The notes: a model not told the origin generated them from the letters alone. A DNA stretch of 57,248 bases from Hydrogenophilales bacterium 16-61-112 (GCA_002257045.1 NCHD01000023.1:1-57248), one strand, 5' to 3'. Shown: positions 25,248 to 37,058, counted from the stretch's first letter. Numbers and translations: made by a program.

Positions 25248-28200
25248 TCAGTACACTACGTTCACCGCTTCAGGCCTGAGCCAGCCTCGCAGCGACTCCA
25301 GCAAGCGGTCATCCAGACGCACCCGCCAGTTCTCCCCCAGCCGCACCCGGCAGCGGGCATTGGGGTTCTGATAGTCGACCCAGACCGGGCAGCCGCCCTC
25401 GTGCGCCTTATAGGCTTCAAGCAGCTCGGCCAGTTTGCGGCCGCTGTTAGGTTGCATGGAGCATTGCCCGTTGCACGCTAACCGTAAACCTTGCGCAAAG
25501 CGGGTTCGCGCGCCCGCCAGATCGTAGATCTTTTCTGCCGTGACGCGAATGCCGCCGGAATAATCATCGCGATTGACCTTGCCCTCGATCACCAGCAAGG
25601 CGTCGTCTTTCAGCAGGTGGCGGTTCTGGTCGTACAACTCGTTGAAAATCACCACCTCGACCTGTGCGGTTGCATCGTCGAGCAGCAGAATCAGCATCTT
25701 GCCGCGCCGTGTCATCTGGGTACGCAAGGACACCACGATCCCGGCCAGCATGACCGGGTCGCGCGAGGGCTCCAGGCTGTTGAGCTGGCGTTTGGCGAAG
25801 CCGGACACTTCGGCCAGATACGAGGTGAACGGGTGGCCGCTGAAGAAATAGCCGAGCGCGGACTTTTCCTGGATCAGTTTGTCCAGGTCCGACCAGTGCG
25901 GCACCTCGATCAGGTCTTCGCCGCCGTCGAGCGCCTCTCCGAACAGGCCGACCTGCCCTCCGCTACGCGCTGCGCGGTCGGCGGTTTCCAGCGCCGCGCC
26001 GACCGAGGCCATCAAGCTGGCGCGATGATCATTGAGGGTGTCGAACGCACCCGCTTTCACCAGCGCTTCGAGCACGCGGCGATTGAGGTAACGCTTGTCC
26101 ACCCGCCGCGTCAGGTCGAACAGGCCCTTGAACGGACCATTCGCCTCACGCTCGGCCACGATCGCGCCGATGGCCGCTTCGCCGCTGCCCTTGATTGCGC
26201 CGAGGCCATAGCGGATATCGGTTTTCGACACTGGCTCGAAACGATACAGCGACTGGTTGATGTCGGGCGGCAACATCACCAAGCCATTGGCGCGGGAGTC
26301 TTCGTAGAAAATCCGCACCTTGTCGGTGTCGGACATTTCAGACGACATCGTCGCCGCCATGAATTCGGCCGGGTAGTAGGCCTTGAGCCAGGCGGTGTGA
26401 TACGCGATCAGGGCATAGGCGGCGGAGTGGGACTTGTTGAAGCCGTACTCGGCGAACTTCTCCATCAGGTCGAACAGCCTTCCGGCGATCTTGTCCTCGA
26501 CGCCGCGCTTGGCCGCGCCGTCGAGGAAAATCGTGCGCTGCACGGCCATTTCTTCGGGTTTCTTCTTACCCATGGCGCGCCGCAGCATGTCGGCGCTACC
26601 AAGGCTGTAGCCGGCCAGGATCTGTGCCACCAGCATCACCTGCTCCTGGTAGACGATGATGCCGTAAGTCGATTTCAGCACCGGCTCGAGGTCGGGGTGA
26701 AAGTATTCGGGTTTCTGCTTGCCCTGCTTGCGCGCGATGAAGTCGTCCACCATGCCGGAGCCGAGCGGGCCCGGGCGGTTCAGCGCCATCAAGGCGATGA
26801 TGTCTTCGAAGCAGTCGCCCCTGAGTTTTTTCTCCAGGTCCTTGGCCGAACGCGATTCGGACTGGAACACCGCCGTGGTGTTGCCGTCGGCAAACAGCTT
26901 GTACACCGCGCGGTCGTTCAGCGGCAGGTCTTCGAGGCGAAAGTCCTTGCGCGCCTCGTGGCACTGCACGAAGCGCACAGCCTCGGCCAGAATGGTGAGC
27001 GTGCGCAGGCCGAGAAAATCGAACTTGACCAGGCCGATGGCCTCGACGTCGTCCTTGTCGAACTGCGATACTGCCGAGCCCGAGCCTTCGGCCTGATACA
27101 GCGGGCAAAAATCGGTCAGCTTGCCCGGCGCAATCAGCACGCCGCCGGCGTGCATGCCGACGTTGCGGGTAATGCCTTCGAGTTTTTCGGCCAGTGGCAG
27201 CAACTCGGCGAGCTCTTCTTCGGCAGCGGCGCGCTCGTCGATCTGCGGTTCCTTCTCGCGCGCCTCGGCGAGCGAAATCCCCAGCTCGTTGGGTACTAGC
27301 TTGACGAATTTGTCGACAAACAGATAGGGCAGGTCGAGTACGCGGCCGACGTCGCGCAGCACAGCCTTGGCCGCCATGGTTCCGAAGGTGGCGATCTGCG
27401 ACACCGAATCCGCGCCATAGCGGCGCTTGACGTAGTCGATGACGCGATCACGCCCGTCCTGGCAAAAGTCGATATCGAAGTCGGGCATCGACACCCGCTC
27501 GGGGTTGAGAAAGCGCTCGAACAGCAGGTCGTAGGCCAGCGGATCGAGATCGGTGATGCTGAGGCAATAGGCCACCAGCGAGCCTGCGCCCGAGCCGCGC
27601 CCGGGGCCGACCGGCACCCCGTTGTGCTTGGCCCAGTTGATGAAGTCCGACACGATCAGGAAATAACCGGGAAAGCCCATCTGGATGATGGTGCCCAGCT
27701 CGAACTCCAGCCGCGCAACATATTCCGGCATTTTGGCGGCACGCACCGCTTCGTCCGGATAAAGATGGGCCATGCGTTGCTGCAGACCTTCGTACGAACG
27801 CTGCCGCATGTAGTCGTCGAGGCTCATGCCGTCCGGCGTCGGAAAATCGGGCAGGCGGCTCTTGCCGAGTTCCAGCGTGAGGTTGCAGCGCTTGGTGATT
27901 TCGACGCTGTTGGCAAGCGCCTCCGGCAGGTCGGCGAACAGTTCCGCCATTTCCTCCGGCGACTTGAAATACTGCTCGGGCGTGAACTGGCGCGGGCGGC
28001 GCGGATCACCCAGCATCATGCCCTCGGCGATGCACACGCGCGCCTCGTGCGCCTTGAAGTCGTCGGCGGCCAGGAACTGGATCGGATGGGTGGCGACCGA
28101 CGGCAGATTCAGGGCCGCGCCCACATCGAGCAGGCCATCGATCAGGCGTTCGCTGTGGGGCTGGCCAAAGCGTTGCAGCTCCAGGTAATAGCGTCCGGGA

Positions 28201-28685
28201 AACAGATTGGCCCACGCCTCGGCTGCGGCGCGCGCGGCATCGGCCTTGTCGTCTAGTAGTGCCTGCGCAACGTTGCCGCCGTCGCCGCCCGACAGCGCCA
28301 GCAAGCCCTCGCTACTCTCGGCCAGCCAGGCGGGGTCGATCTCGGCGCGGCCGCGGTGAATGTTGTGCTGATAGGCCCGCGAGAGCAGTTCACACAGGCG
28401 GCGATAGCCCTCGCGGTGCTGCACCAGCAGCAGCAGCCGCGACGGCCGATTGCGGTCGGCGGCATTGCTGATCCACACGTCGCAACCGAATACGGGCTTG
28501 ATTCCCGCGCTGCGCGCTGCGCGGTAAAACTTGACCCAGCCGAAGGTGTTCGACAGGTCGGACAGACCCAGCGCCGGCATCGCGATGTCGCGCGCGCGCT
28601 TGACCGCGCCGTCTACCCGCACCAGGCCATCGGCAACGGAGTATTCGGTGTGCAGGCGCAGGTGGATGAAACGCGGGTCGGTCAT
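25248..28685 (-). CDS. dnaE: DNA polymerase III alpha subunit
   Basis: 1145-residue replicative polymerase. N-terminal PHP domain (FIHLRLHTEYSVADG, with LHTEYS motif), palm domain with the catalytic aspartates in PDFDIDFCQDGR near residue 400, the GVHAGG-type MHAGGVLIAP segment, helix-hairpin-helix region, and an OB-fold near 970-1050. Slightly shorter than E. coli DnaE (1160). The ATG at 28685 directly precedes the PHP motif; the ribosome site is weak. It is followed leftwards by the small RNA and terminator. Intact. Confidence 0.97.
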   Translation of the reverse strand: MTDPRFIHLRLHTEYSVADGLVRVDGAVKRARDIAMPALGLSDLSNTFGWVKFYRAARSAGIKPVFGCDVWISNAADRNRPSRLLLLVQHREGYRRLCELLSRAYQHNIHRGRAEIDPAWLAESSEGLLALSGGDGGNVAQALLDDKADAARAAAEAWANLFPGRYYLELQRFGQPHSERLIDGLLDVGAALNLPSVATHPIQFLAADDFKAHEARVCIAEGMMLGDPRRPRQFTPEQYFKSPEEMAELFADLPEALANSVEITKRCNLTLELGKSRLPDFPTPDGMSLDDYMRQRSYEGLQQRMAHLYPDEAVRAAKMPEYVARLEFELGTIIQMGFPGYFLIVSDFINWAKHNGVPVGPGRGSGAGSLVAYCLSITDLDPLAYDLLFERFLNPERVSMPDFDIDFCQDGRDRVIDYVKRRYGADSVSQIATFGTMAAKAVLRDVGRVLDLPYLFVDKFVKLVPNELGISLAEAREKEPQIDERAAAEEELAELLPLAEKLEGITRNVGMHAGGVLIAPGKLTDFCPLYQAEGSGSAVSQFDKDDVEAIGLVKFDFLGLRTLTILAEAVRFVQCHEARKDFRLEDLPLNDRAVYKLFADGNTTAVFQSESRSAKDLEKKLRGDCFEDIIALMALNRPGPLGSGMVDDFIARKQGKQKPEYFHPDLEPVLKSTYGIIVYQEQVMLVAQILAGYSLGSADMLRRAMGKKKPEEMAVQRTIFLDGAAKRGVEDKIAGRLFDLMEKFAEYGFNKSHSAAYALIAYHTAWLKAYYPAEFMAATMSSEMSDTDKVRIFYEDSRANGLVMLPPDINQSLYRFEPVSKTDIRYGLGAIKGSGEAAIGAIVAEREANGPFKGLFDLTRRVDKRYLNRRVLEALVKAGAFDTLNDHRASLMASVGAALETADRAARSGGQVGLFGEALDGGEDLIEVPHWSDLDKLIQEKSALGYFFSGHPFTSYLAEVSGFAKRQLNSLEPSRDPVMLAGIVVSLRTQMTRRGKMLILLLDDATAQVEVVIFNELYDQNRHLLKDDALLVIEGKVNRDDYSGGIRVTAEKIYDLAGARTRFAQGLRLACNGQCSMQPNSGRKLAELLEAYKAHEGGCPVWVDYQNPNARCRVRLGENWRVRLDDRLLESLRGWLRPEAVNVVY

Positions 28686-28750
28686 AGGAAAACAGCAGAC
28701 AGGCGGGGCAGTATTTTAACGCCGGGGCGGACGCCCAAGGCGCTCAAAAT

Positions 28751-28776
28751 AAAAAGGCAGCCGCAGCTGCCTTTTT
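28751..28776 (-). terminator. intrinsic terminator after efp
   Basis: Perfect 11-bp inverted repeat (28751-28761 with 28766-28776, four-base loop) flanked by A and T runs, so it can act on both strands. It ends the earP-efp message before dnaE. Confidence 0.8.
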
Positions 28777-28794
28777 GTCCAAACCCAGCGACGC

Positions 28795-29355
28795 TCAGTT
28801 GGCGCGGCGCTTGAATTCGTTGGTGCGGGTGTCGATCTCGATCATGTCGCCGATATCGACAAAAGCCGCGACCGGCAGCTCATACCCGGTGGGCTTGATG
28901 CGGGCGGGCTTCATCACCTTGCCCGAGGTATCACCGCGCACGGCGGGCTCGGTGTATTCGACTTCGCGGATGACGGTGGTGGGCATCTCAACCGAGATCG
29001 CCTTGCCTTCGTAAAACACCACTTCGAGCGGCATGCCATCGTCCAGATAATTCAGCGCGTCGCCGAGGTTATCGGCTTCGATTTCATACTGGTTGTATTC
29101 AGTATCCATGAACACATACAGCGGGTCAGCGAAGTAAGAATAGGTGCAATCCTTGCGATCCAGCGACACCTGCTCGAACTTGTCGTCGGCGCGATAAACG
29201 GTCTCGGTGCCGGAACCATTCAACAGATTCTTCAGCTTCATCTTGACGACAGATGAGTTGCGGCCGGATTTCGAGAATTCGGCTCTCACCACGACCATCG
29301 GGTCTTGGCCGATCATCACGACGTTGCCGACGCGGAGTTCCTGGGCGGTTTTCAT
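28795..29355 (-). CDS. efp: elongation factor P, arginine-32 type
   Basis: 186-residue factor that relieves ribosome stalling at polyproline. Three-domain EF-P with KOW-like start, and the modified tip residue is Arg32 in SGRNSS, the site rhamnosylated by EarP. EarP is encoded immediately upstream (83-base gap) on the same strand, a matched pair. Ends in [12 protein letters not shown]. Terminated by the hairpin at 28751-28776. Confidence 0.97.
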   Translation of the reverse strand: MKTAQELRVGNVVMIGQDPMVVVRAEFSKSGRNSSVVKMKLKNLLNGSGTETVYRADDKFEQVSLDRKDCTYSYFADPLYVFMDTEYNQYEIEADNLGDALNYLDDGMPLEVVFYEGKAISVEMPTTVIREVEYTEPAVRGDTSGKVMKPARIKPTGYELPVAAFVDIGDMIEIDTRTNEFKRRAN

Positions 29356-29438
29356 GGGTATCTTGTCCTGCGACTAAAGGCGCTGCGAGCGGCGCAGCAT
29401 GCCAAGGGGTTGGGAAAACGCGGCATTTTATTGATTCG

Positions 29439-30515
29439 TCAAGATAAAGTCCAGAAAAACGAGCGCGACCCGTTGCGATGCGTCCGCCAGCTCGCCCAGC
29501 ACGCCGCCATGTCCGGAGCACCGGGCACCCCGTTCCAGCGCCGCCAGGCATCCCGCACCGTCTGTGCCGCGAGCGGATCAAGACCCTCGGTATACATGGC
29601 CAGCAAGGCTTCGAGCTTGTCGTGATGGGCCGCTTCCGCCTGCGGATACGCCTGCCACACCAGCGGCCGCGCGGCCCACTGCGCCCGCACGCAGGAGTCT
29701 TCGCCACGCACGAAATTGAGATCGCACGCCCACAGCAGGCGGTCGTAGTCGTCCTGGCTGGCAAATGGCAGCACCTGCACCTGCAATGCCTCGCGCCGGA
29801 TGGCATCGCCCGCCTGCAGCGCATTCAACCCCAGCCATTTGGCCAGTTGCGGCAGGATGCGGCCTTCCGGCACCAGCAGCGTGACCGGATCGACGCCGCC
29901 AGACCAGGCGTCGAGCAGTTCAGCCAGAGCCGGGTTTTCATAGGCAAACAGGGAAATCCGCCACTCGCCCGGGACGGGCGCCGGCACACCCAGCGATTGC
30001 CAGTACCCCACGATGTCGTGCTGCAGAAATTCCGAACGGCGCGCGAGCAGGTTGCGCTCGCGCAGCAGCCCGCCGGTTTGGCGCGTGTAGCCGGGAAAAA
30101 AGAAATACTTGGTCAGCGGCAACTGCGGGTGCGGCGAGGGCAAGCCGTGGTGCGCAGTCACCCAGGGTTCAGCACTCAGGTATTCCAGGTTGACCCATAC
30201 CGGCGGCGCGGCGCGCGCGGCCATGTCCGCCACATAGGCCTCGGGCAGCGTGCAGCCAAACGCCTCGATCACGACTTCAGCAGGTGGCCCGAAGACCGCG
30301 TCCTGCCGCCAGGCGCAGACCGTTACCCCCTCGCACGCCTGCTGCGCGCGATCGGGCTGAATCTCAGGGCGTATCCGCTGAAACGCTGCCAGATCGTCGA
30401 CCCACAGGCGTACCTTGGCGCCCTGCTCGTGCGCCAGACCCCGCGCCAGCCGCCAGCTCACACCGATGTCGCCGTAGTTGTCGATGACGCTGCAGAATAT
30501 GTCCCAGGTGCGCAT
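29439..30515 (-). CDS. earP: EF-P arginine rhamnosyltransferase EarP
   Basis: 358-residue GT-B fold enzyme that adds rhamnose from dTDP-rhamnose to Arg32 of EF-P. The N-terminal VIDNYGDIGVSWRLARGLA contains the catalytic aspartates; WVNLEYLSAEPW, KYFFFPGY and FVRGEDSCVRAQWA are further family signatures, the last with the catalytic Glu near residue 270. Gene order earP-efp supports the assignment. Its ATG at 30515 lies 21 bases after the icd terminator. Confidence 0.95.
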   Translation of the reverse strand: MRTWDIFCSVIDNYGDIGVSWRLARGLAHEQGAKVRLWVDDLAAFQRIRPEIQPDRAQQACEGVTVCAWRQDAVFGPPAEVVIEAFGCTLPEAYVADMAARAAPPVWVNLEYLSAEPWVTAHHGLPSPHPQLPLTKYFFFPGYTRQTGGLLRERNLLARRSEFLQHDIVGYWQSLGVPAPVPGEWRISLFAYENPALAELLDAWSGGVDPVTLLVPEGRILPQLAKWLGLNALQAGDAIRREALQVQVLPFASQDDYDRLLWACDLNFVRGEDSCVRAQWAARPLVWQAYPQAEAAHHDKLEALLAMYTEGLDPLAAQTVRDAWRRWNGVPGAPDMAACWASWRTHRNGSRSFFWTLS

Positions 30516-30535
30516 GCCCGCATCCTACCGCAATG

Positions 30536-30560
30536 AAAAAGGCTCCCGCGGGAGCCTTTT
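30536..30560 (-). terminator. intrinsic terminator after icd
   Basis: GC-rich inverted repeat (GGCTCCCGCGGGAGCC, 30541-30556) flanked by AAAAA and TTTT, so it forms a strong hairpin with a U tail on either strand. It separates icd from earP. Confidence 0.75.
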
Positions 30561-30621
30561 GATTTGAAGCGGTCCGGATGATGGCTGCCTGTTTGTTTGA
30601 TCGGCAGGCAAGACACGCAGC

Positions 30622-31860
<1,239 letters not shown>

Positions 31861-31919
31861 GAGGGTCTCGAAACGTTGTGCTCTTAAATGGGTAAAATCG
31901 GGACTTTGCCCCCACCGAA

Positions 31920-32462
31920 GTGTCGCGTCTTATTTTGTTCAACAAACCCTACGGCGTTTTGAGCCAGTTCACCGCCGAAGGCCGTTGGCAGGGTTTGTCC
32001 GATTACCTCTCGCTGCCGGGTGTATACGCAGCCGGACGACTCGATGCGGACAGCGAAGGCCTGCTGATTTTAACCGATGACGGCATGCTGCAAAGCCGTA
32101 TCGCCGACCCCAAACACAAGCTGCCCAAAACCTATTGGGCGCAGGTCGAGGGCGCACCCGATGTGGCCGCACTGGACGCGCTGCGGCATGGCGTCGATCT
32201 CGGCGACTTCATCACCCGTCCAGCCGCCGCGCGCCTGATCGACGAACCCGCCGGCCTGTGGCCGCGCAATCCGCCGATCCGAATCCGCGCGGCCATCCCC
32301 ACGAACTGGATCGAACTCGTGATCGCCGAAGGCAAGAATCGCCAGGTGCGCCGGATGACTGCCAAGATTGGCTACCCGACGTTACGGCTGGTGCGGGCTG
32401 CGGTCGGGGAATGGACGCTTGGTGAGTTGCAACCTGGAGAATGGAAAGAACTGCATGTCTGA
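31920..32462 (+). CDS. rluE: 23S rRNA pseudouridine synthase RluE
   Basis: 180-residue RsuA/RluB/E/F-family synthase lacking the S4 domain, which fits RluE (U2457). Catalytic Asp42 in [11 protein letters not shown], and the C-terminal [20 protein letters not shown]. The start is GTG at 31920, directly before [11 protein letters not shown], with a poor ribosome site. It is divergent from icd, as in E. coli, and overlaps the next Nudix gene by 8 bases. Confidence 0.92.
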   Translation: MSRLILFNKPYGVLSQFTAEGRWQGLSDYLSLPGVYAAGRLDADSEGLLILTDDGMLQSRIADPKHKLPKTYWAQVEGAPDVAALDALRHGVDLGDFITRPAAARLIDEPAGLWPRNPPIRIRAAIPTNWIELVIAEGKNRQVRRMTAKIGYPTLRLVRAAVGEWTLGELQPGEWKELHV

Positions 32463-32922
32463 TTTATGCCCTTCAGGGTACATCTGGTTACCTCACGTCG
32501 TCGTTGCCGCCATGGTTGAGCGCGACGGCAGATTTTTGCTGGTGGAAGAAGAAACCGCCGAAGGCCTGCGCCTCAACCAGCCGGCCGGCCACTGGGAGCG
32601 CGGCGAAACGCTGCTCGAGGCCGTGCGCCGCGAAACCCTGGAAGAAACCGCGCATTACATCGAACCGCTGGCGCTGCTGGGCTGCTACACCACCTTCTAT
32701 GAGCGGCGCGACATCACCTATCTGCGCTTTGCCTACATTTGTGAGGCCGTCGGTTTCGACGCCGAGCGCACCCTGGACAATGGCATCGTGCGCGCCGTCT
32801 GGCTGACGCCGGCCGAACTCGCCGCCCATCCCATTCCGCACCGCAGCCCGCTGGTCATGCGCTGCGTGCAGGACTATCTGGCCGGGCGGCGCTTCCCGCT
32901 TGATTTCGTGAACCACGCATGA
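32455..32922 (+). CDS. nudJ: NudJ-like Nudix hydrolase
   Basis: 155-residue Nudix protein; box [22 protein letters not shown] with all acidic ligands. The segment between rluE and mnmA is where NudJ (thiamine pyrophosphate/nucleoside tri- and diphosphatase) is found in E. coli, and [21 protein letters not shown] features agree. The ATG at 32455 overlaps the rluE stop and the stop overlaps the mnmA start, making a coupled rluE-nudJ-mnmA operon. Substrate inferred from context. Confidence 0.87.
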   Translation: MSDLCPSGYIWLPHVVVAAMVERDGRFLLVEEETAEGLRLNQPAGHWERGETLLEAVRRETLEETAHYIEPLALLGCYTTFYERRDITYLRFAYICEAVGFDAERTLDNGIVRAVWLTPAELAAHPIPHRSPLVMRCVQDYLAGRRFPLDFVNHA

Positions 32923-33995
32923 GCACACGCGTTGTCGTCGGCATGTCGGGCGGGGTCGATTCCGCCGTCGCCGCCTATCTGCTGAAGCAGCAGGGCTACG
33001 ACGTGCTCGGCGTGTTCATGAAGAACTGGGACGATGACGACAACACCGAACACTGCACCGCGCGCGAGGATTTTCTCGACGTGCTGGCAGTGGCCGACGT
33101 GCTCGGCATCGAGGTCGAGGCGGTCAACTTTGCCGCCGAGTACAAGGAACGCGTGTTCAGCTATTTCCTCGCCGAATACCAGGCCGGGCGCACCCCCAAC
33201 CCGGACGTGCTGTGCAACGCCGAAATCAAGTTCAAGGCCTTCCTCGACGACGCCATTGCGCGCGGCGCAGAGTTCATCGCCACCGGGCATTACGTCGGCA
33301 AGGGCGCGGACGAATACGGCCGCGCCACGCTGCTGCGTGCTGCAGACGCCAACAAGGACCAGAGCTATTTTCTCTACCGCCTGAGCCAGGCGCAGGTGCA
33401 GCCCGCACTGTTTCCGCTGGCCCCCCTGCCCAAGCCGGAGGTGCGCCAGATTGCTAAAAAAATCGGCCTGCCCAACGCCGCCAAAAAAGACAGCACCGGT
33501 ATCTGTTTCATCGGCGAGCGCAACTTCCGCGGATTCCTCGAACGCTACCTGCCGCGCGATCCCGGCGACATGCGCACCCCCGAAGGCAAATGCGTCGGCC
33601 AGCATCAGGGCCTGATGTATTACACCCTGGGCCAGCGCCAGGGCCTGGGCATCGGCGGGCAGAAAGACGGCAACGACGATCCCTGGTTCGTCGCCGCCAA
33701 GGACATGGCCAGCAATACCCTGATCGTGGTGCAGGGTCACGAACACCCGCTGCTGTTGCGCAGCAGTCTCGGTGCCGGCCAGCTCAACTGGATCAGCGGC
33801 GAAGCACCCGATCCCGAACGCCCCTACACCGCCAAAACCCGCTACCGCCAGACCGACGCCGCCTGCCGCATCACTACGCTGGCCGACGACACCCTGGAAC
33901 TGGTGTTCGATACACCACAATGGGCGGTCACGCCGGGCCAGTCTGTGGTGCTGTATGAGGGCAAGGTCTGCCTCGGCGGCGGCATCATTTCCTGA
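32919..33995 (+). CDS. mnmA: tRNA 2-thiouridylase MnmA
   Basis: 358-residue enzyme that thiolates U34 of tRNA-Lys, Glu and Gln. PP-loop [11 protein letters not shown] at the start, catalytic Cys in [12 protein letters not shown] (about residue 100) and the second Cys in [10 protein letters not shown] (about 197), [15 protein letters not shown], then the beta-barrel C-terminus. ATG overlaps the nudJ stop. A 142-base gap to glnS follows. Confidence 0.96.
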   Translation: MSTRVVVGMSGGVDSAVAAYLLKQQGYDVLGVFMKNWDDDDNTEHCTAREDFLDVLAVADVLGIEVEAVNFAAEYKERVFSYFLAEYQAGRTPNPDVLCNAEIKFKAFLDDAIARGAEFIATGHYVGKGADEYGRATLLRAADANKDQSYFLYRLSQAQVQPALFPLAPLPKPEVRQIAKKIGLPNAAKKDSTGICFIGERNFRGFLERYLPRDPGDMRTPEGKCVGQHQGLMYYTLGQRQGLGIGGQKDGNDDPWFVAAKDMASNTLIVVQGHEHPLLLRSSLGAGQLNWISGEAPDPERPYTAKTRYRQTDAACRITTLADDTLELVFDTPQWAVTPGQSVVLYEGKVCLGGGIIS

Positions 33996-34137
33996 CGTGC
34001 ATGTGTTGACATCTGCGCGGGCACATTCAATGGGTGCGAGAACGTCATTCGAGGCAAAAACGTGCCCGCCCGATCAGGACGGCGGCGGCATCACATGAAC
34101 CCGCTACAATTCCCGCTTTCCCGCTTCAAACCCCATC

Positions 34138-35835
34138 ATGTCGCACGACACCGCACCCGTCCCCGCCGCCAATTTCATCCGTAACCTCATCGACGAGCAG
34201 AACGCTGCCGGTAAATGGGGTGGCCGCGTCGAAACGCGCTTTCCGCCCGAGCCCAACGGCTATCTGCATCTGGGCCACGCCAAATCGATCTTTTTGAACT
34301 TTGGCCTGGCTCGTGATTACGGCGGGGTGTGCCACCTTCGCTTCGACGACACCAATCCTGAAAAGGAAAGCCAGGAATACGTCGACGCCATCACCGAATC
34401 GGTCAAGTGGCTGGGCTTTGACTGGGGCGCGCATCTCTACTTCGCGTCGAACTATTTCTACACCATGTACGCCTGCGCCGAATCGCTGATTCAATCCGGC
34501 CACGCCTATGTCGATTCGCTGTCTGCCGACGAGATGCGCGCGTATCGCGGCACGCTGACCGAGCCGGGCAAGGACAGCCCGCACCGCAGCCGCAGCATCG
34601 AAGAAAACCTTGCCATGTTCCGTGCGATGCGCGCAGGCGAGTTTGCCGACGGCGCCCATGTGCTGCGCGCCAAGATCGACATGGCCTCGCCCAACATCAA
34701 CCTGCGCGACCCTGCGATTTACCGCATCAAGCGCGCGCATCACCACAATACTGGCGACACCTGGTGCATCTACCCGATGTACACCTACGCGCATCCGATC
34801 GAGGACGCGATCGAGCACATCACGCATTCGATCTGCACCCTGGAATTTGAAGACCAGCGCCCGTTCTACGACTGGCTGCTGGACAAGCTGGCTGACAGCG
34901 GCTTCTTCACCCGTCCGCTGCCGCAGCAGATCGAATTCGCGCGCCTCAACCTCACCTATGTCGTGCTGTCGAAGCGCAAACTGATTCAACTGGTGGAAGA
35001 CAAACACGTCAGCGGCTGGGACGACCCGCGCCTGCCGACGCTGGCCGGTGCACGACGTCGCGGCTACACGGCGGAAGGCCTTAAGCGTTTCACCGACCAG
35101 ATCGGCGTGTCCAAATCCGACGGCTGGATCGACTACAGCGTGTTCGAAGCCTGCCAGCGCGATGACCTGAATGATTCCGCGCTGCGCCGCATCGCCGTGC
35201 TCGACCCGGTCAAGCTGATCATTGACAACTATCCTGAAGGCCAGTCGGAAGAGTGCTACGCCCCCAACCACCCGCAGCAACCCGAGCTGGGCAAGCGGAT
35301 GGTGCCGTTTTCAAAAGAGTTGTGGATCGAGCGCGAGGACTTTATCGAAACGCCACCCAAGGGCTACTTCCGTTTGTTCCCGGGCAATTCGGTACGGCTG
35401 CGCTACGGCTACGTCGTCCAATGCACCAGGTGCGACAAGGATGCCGCCGGCGCCATCACCGCCGTGCATTGCGACTACCTGCCCGACACCAAGTCCGGCA
35501 CGCCAGGCGCCGATTCGGTCAAGGTCAAGGGCAATATCCACTGGGTCTCGGCCACGCATGCGTATGAAGCCGAAGTGCGCCTGTACGACCGCCTGTTCAC
35601 CACTGCGCAGCCGGGCGACGTCAGCGGTGATTTCCTGAATGACCTGAATGCCGATTCGGTGCGCGTCATCCGCGCCCAACTCGAACCCGGCCTGCGTGAC
35701 GCTGCGGCAGAAGACCGCTTCCAGTTCGAGCGTCACGGTTATTTTGTGGCTGACCGCATCGATTCGAAAGCGGGCGCGCCGGTATTCAACCGGACCGTCA
35801 CGCTGAAAGATTCGTGGGCAAAGGCTGAAAAATAA
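34138..35835 (+). CDS. glnS: glutaminyl-tRNA synthetase
   Basis: 565-residue class I synthetase: HLGH in PEPNGYLHLGHAKSI, KMSKS-type loop VLSKRKLIQL, the GlnRS-specific GYTAEGLKRF and the two-barrel anticodon-binding C-terminus. A candidate -10 TACAAT lies at 34105-34110 in the 142-base upstream gap, without a convincing -35. Convergent with msrA, only 6 bases apart. Confidence 0.96.
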   Translation: MSHDTAPVPAANFIRNLIDEQNAAGKWGGRVETRFPPEPNGYLHLGHAKSIFLNFGLARDYGGVCHLRFDDTNPEKESQEYVDAITESVKWLGFDWGAHLYFASNYFYTMYACAESLIQSGHAYVDSLSADEMRAYRGTLTEPGKDSPHRSRSIEENLAMFRAMRAGEFADGAHVLRAKIDMASPNINLRDPAIYRIKRAHHHNTGDTWCIYPMYTYAHPIEDAIEHITHSICTLEFEDQRPFYDWLLDKLADSGFFTRPLPQQIEFARLNLTYVVLSKRKLIQLVEDKHVSGWDDPRLPTLAGARRRGYTAEGLKRFTDQIGVSKSDGWIDYSVFEACQRDDLNDSALRRIAVLDPVKLIIDNYPEGQSEECYAPNHPQQPELGKRMVPFSKELWIEREDFIETPPKGYFRLFPGNSVRLRYGYVVQCTRCDKDAAGAITAVHCDYLPDTKSGTPGADSVKVKGNIHWVSATHAYEAEVRLYDRLFTTAQPGDVSGDFLNDLNADSVRVIRAQLEPGLRDAAAEDRFQFERHGYFVADRIDSKAGAPVFNRTVTLKDSWAKAEK

Positions 35836-35841
35836 TCCGGC

Positions 35842-36378
35842 CTAATCCTTGAGGCGCGCGGCGTATTTTGCCCGCGCTTTAGCCACTTTCGGCGCTACCA
35901 CATACTGGCAGTAAGGCTGGTTGGGGTTCTGCTCAAAGTAACCCTGGTGATACCCCTCGGCGGGATAGAACGTCGTCGCTTCGCTCAGCTCGGTGACAAT
36001 CGGCGCGCCGAATTGTCCGGCTGCGGTCAGCTCGGCAATCACGGCTTCAGCCTCAGCTTTCTGGTCCGGGGTGTGCCAGAAAATCGCCGAGCGATATTGC
36101 GTGCCGACATCATTTCCCTGGCGATTAAGCTGGGTGGGATCGTGCAGGGTAAAAAAAACTTCAAGCAACTCACGGAAGGACACCTCGTCGGAATCGTAGT
36201 TGACCCGCACCACTTCAGCATGGCCCGTGTCGCCGTTGCAGATATCCTCGTAGGTGGGGTTTGCCGTATGTCCGCCCATGTAGCCGGATACGGCTGACGA
36301 CACGCCGCGCAACCGGTTGAACACCGACTCGATGCACCAGAAACATCCCCCAGCTAAGCTTGCTATTGCGTGTGACAT
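35842..36378 (-). CDS. msrA: peptide methionine sulfoxide reductase MsrA
   Basis: 178-residue repair enzyme reducing methionine-S-sulfoxide. Catalytic Cys12 in GGCFWCIE, GGHTANPTYEDIC, GHAEVV and the YHQGYFEQNP segment. The ATG at 36378 has a GGAGAA ribosome site; upstream in-frame sequence to 36429 is not conserved. No C-terminal MsrB fusion. Follows the GST gene by 71 bases. Confidence 0.95.
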   Translation of the reverse strand: MSHAIASLAGGCFWCIESVFNRLRGVSSAVSGYMGGHTANPTYEDICNGDTGHAEVVRVNYDSDEVSFRELLEVFFTLHDPTQLNRQGNDVGTQYRSAIFWHTPDQKAEAEAVIAELTAAGQFGAPIVTELSEATTFYPAEGYHQGYFEQNPNQPYCQYVVAPKVAKARAKYAARLKD

Positions 36379-36449
36379 GGTTTTCTCCAGAGTGTTTGGA
36401 TTCAGCCCAACGGCTCGACGACGCATCACACCGCGCCTGCTACCAAAGC

Positions 36450-37058
36450 CTAGACGACGGGAACGGTATCCCTGAACGAGGGGCGTGCCATCAGCTTGTC
36501 CATCAATGTCGCCAGATTGGGGTGCGCGCTGCGCCAGTCGATTTCAGCAAAGCGTAATTCGAGATAGCCCAGCATGCAGCCGCAGGCGATATCGGCCAGC
36601 GTCATGCTGTTGCCGAGATACCAGGGTTTGTCGCCCAGCGCTTCCGACAGCGCTTCCAGCCCGCGTAAAACGGTCTTCTGCTGCAGGCTCAACCAATCGC
36701 TGCTTTGCTGTTCGGGCGCGCGCTTTCTTTCCAGAAACACCGCCACGGCAGCATCGGTCACGCCGTCGGAAAGAGCTTCGATGCCGCGCACGACCATGCG
36801 GGTTCTCGGTTCGCCGGGGATGAGATGAGCCACCGGGCTGATGTGGTCAAGGTACTCGACAATGACGCGCGAATCGAACACGGACACACCATCTTCGAGC
36901 ACCAGCACGGGCACCTTGCCGAGCGGGTTGATCGACGACACCGGGCTATCGGGCAGCCAGGGATTTTCAGCCTGCAACTGGAAAGGGATTTTCTTTTCGA
37001 GCAGCACCACGCGGGCCTTGCGGCCATAAGGACTGGTGAGCGAGGTAACGAGTTTCAT
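36450..37058 (-). CDS. glutathione S-transferase family protein
   Basis: 202-residue GST: thioredoxin-fold N-terminal domain (KLVTSLTSPYGRKARVVL with the likely catalytic Ser/Tyr near residues 8-11, INPLGKVPVL cis-proline motif, DSRVIVEYL) and an all-helical C-terminal domain (LGNSMTLADIACGC). Resembles YibF-type GSTs; substrate unknown. ATG at 37058 follows a GGGAAT site; the longer in-frame start at 37133 is not conserved. Possibly co-transcribed with msrA as an oxidative-stress pair. The 258-base gap to thrC shows nothing else. Confidence 0.9.
   Translation of the reverse strand: MKLVTSLTSPYGRKARVVLLEKKIPFQLQAENPWLPDSPVSSINPLGKVPVLVLEDGVSVFDSRVIVEYLDHISPVAHLIPGEPRTRMVVRGIEALSDGVTDAAVAVFLERKRAPEQQSSDWLSLQQKTVLRGLEALSEALGDKPWYLGNSMTLADIACGCMLGYLELRFAEIDWRSAHPNLATLMDKLMARPSFRDTVPVV

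Noticed and set aside
25491..27299. Plus-strand frame of about 600 codons opposite dnaE
   Set aside because: Shadow of the GC-rich dnaE codons; His/Gln/Arg-rich translation, no motifs, no ribosome site.
34126..35280. Minus-strand frame opposite glnS
   Set aside because: Shadow frame; glnS motifs are unambiguous on the plus strand.
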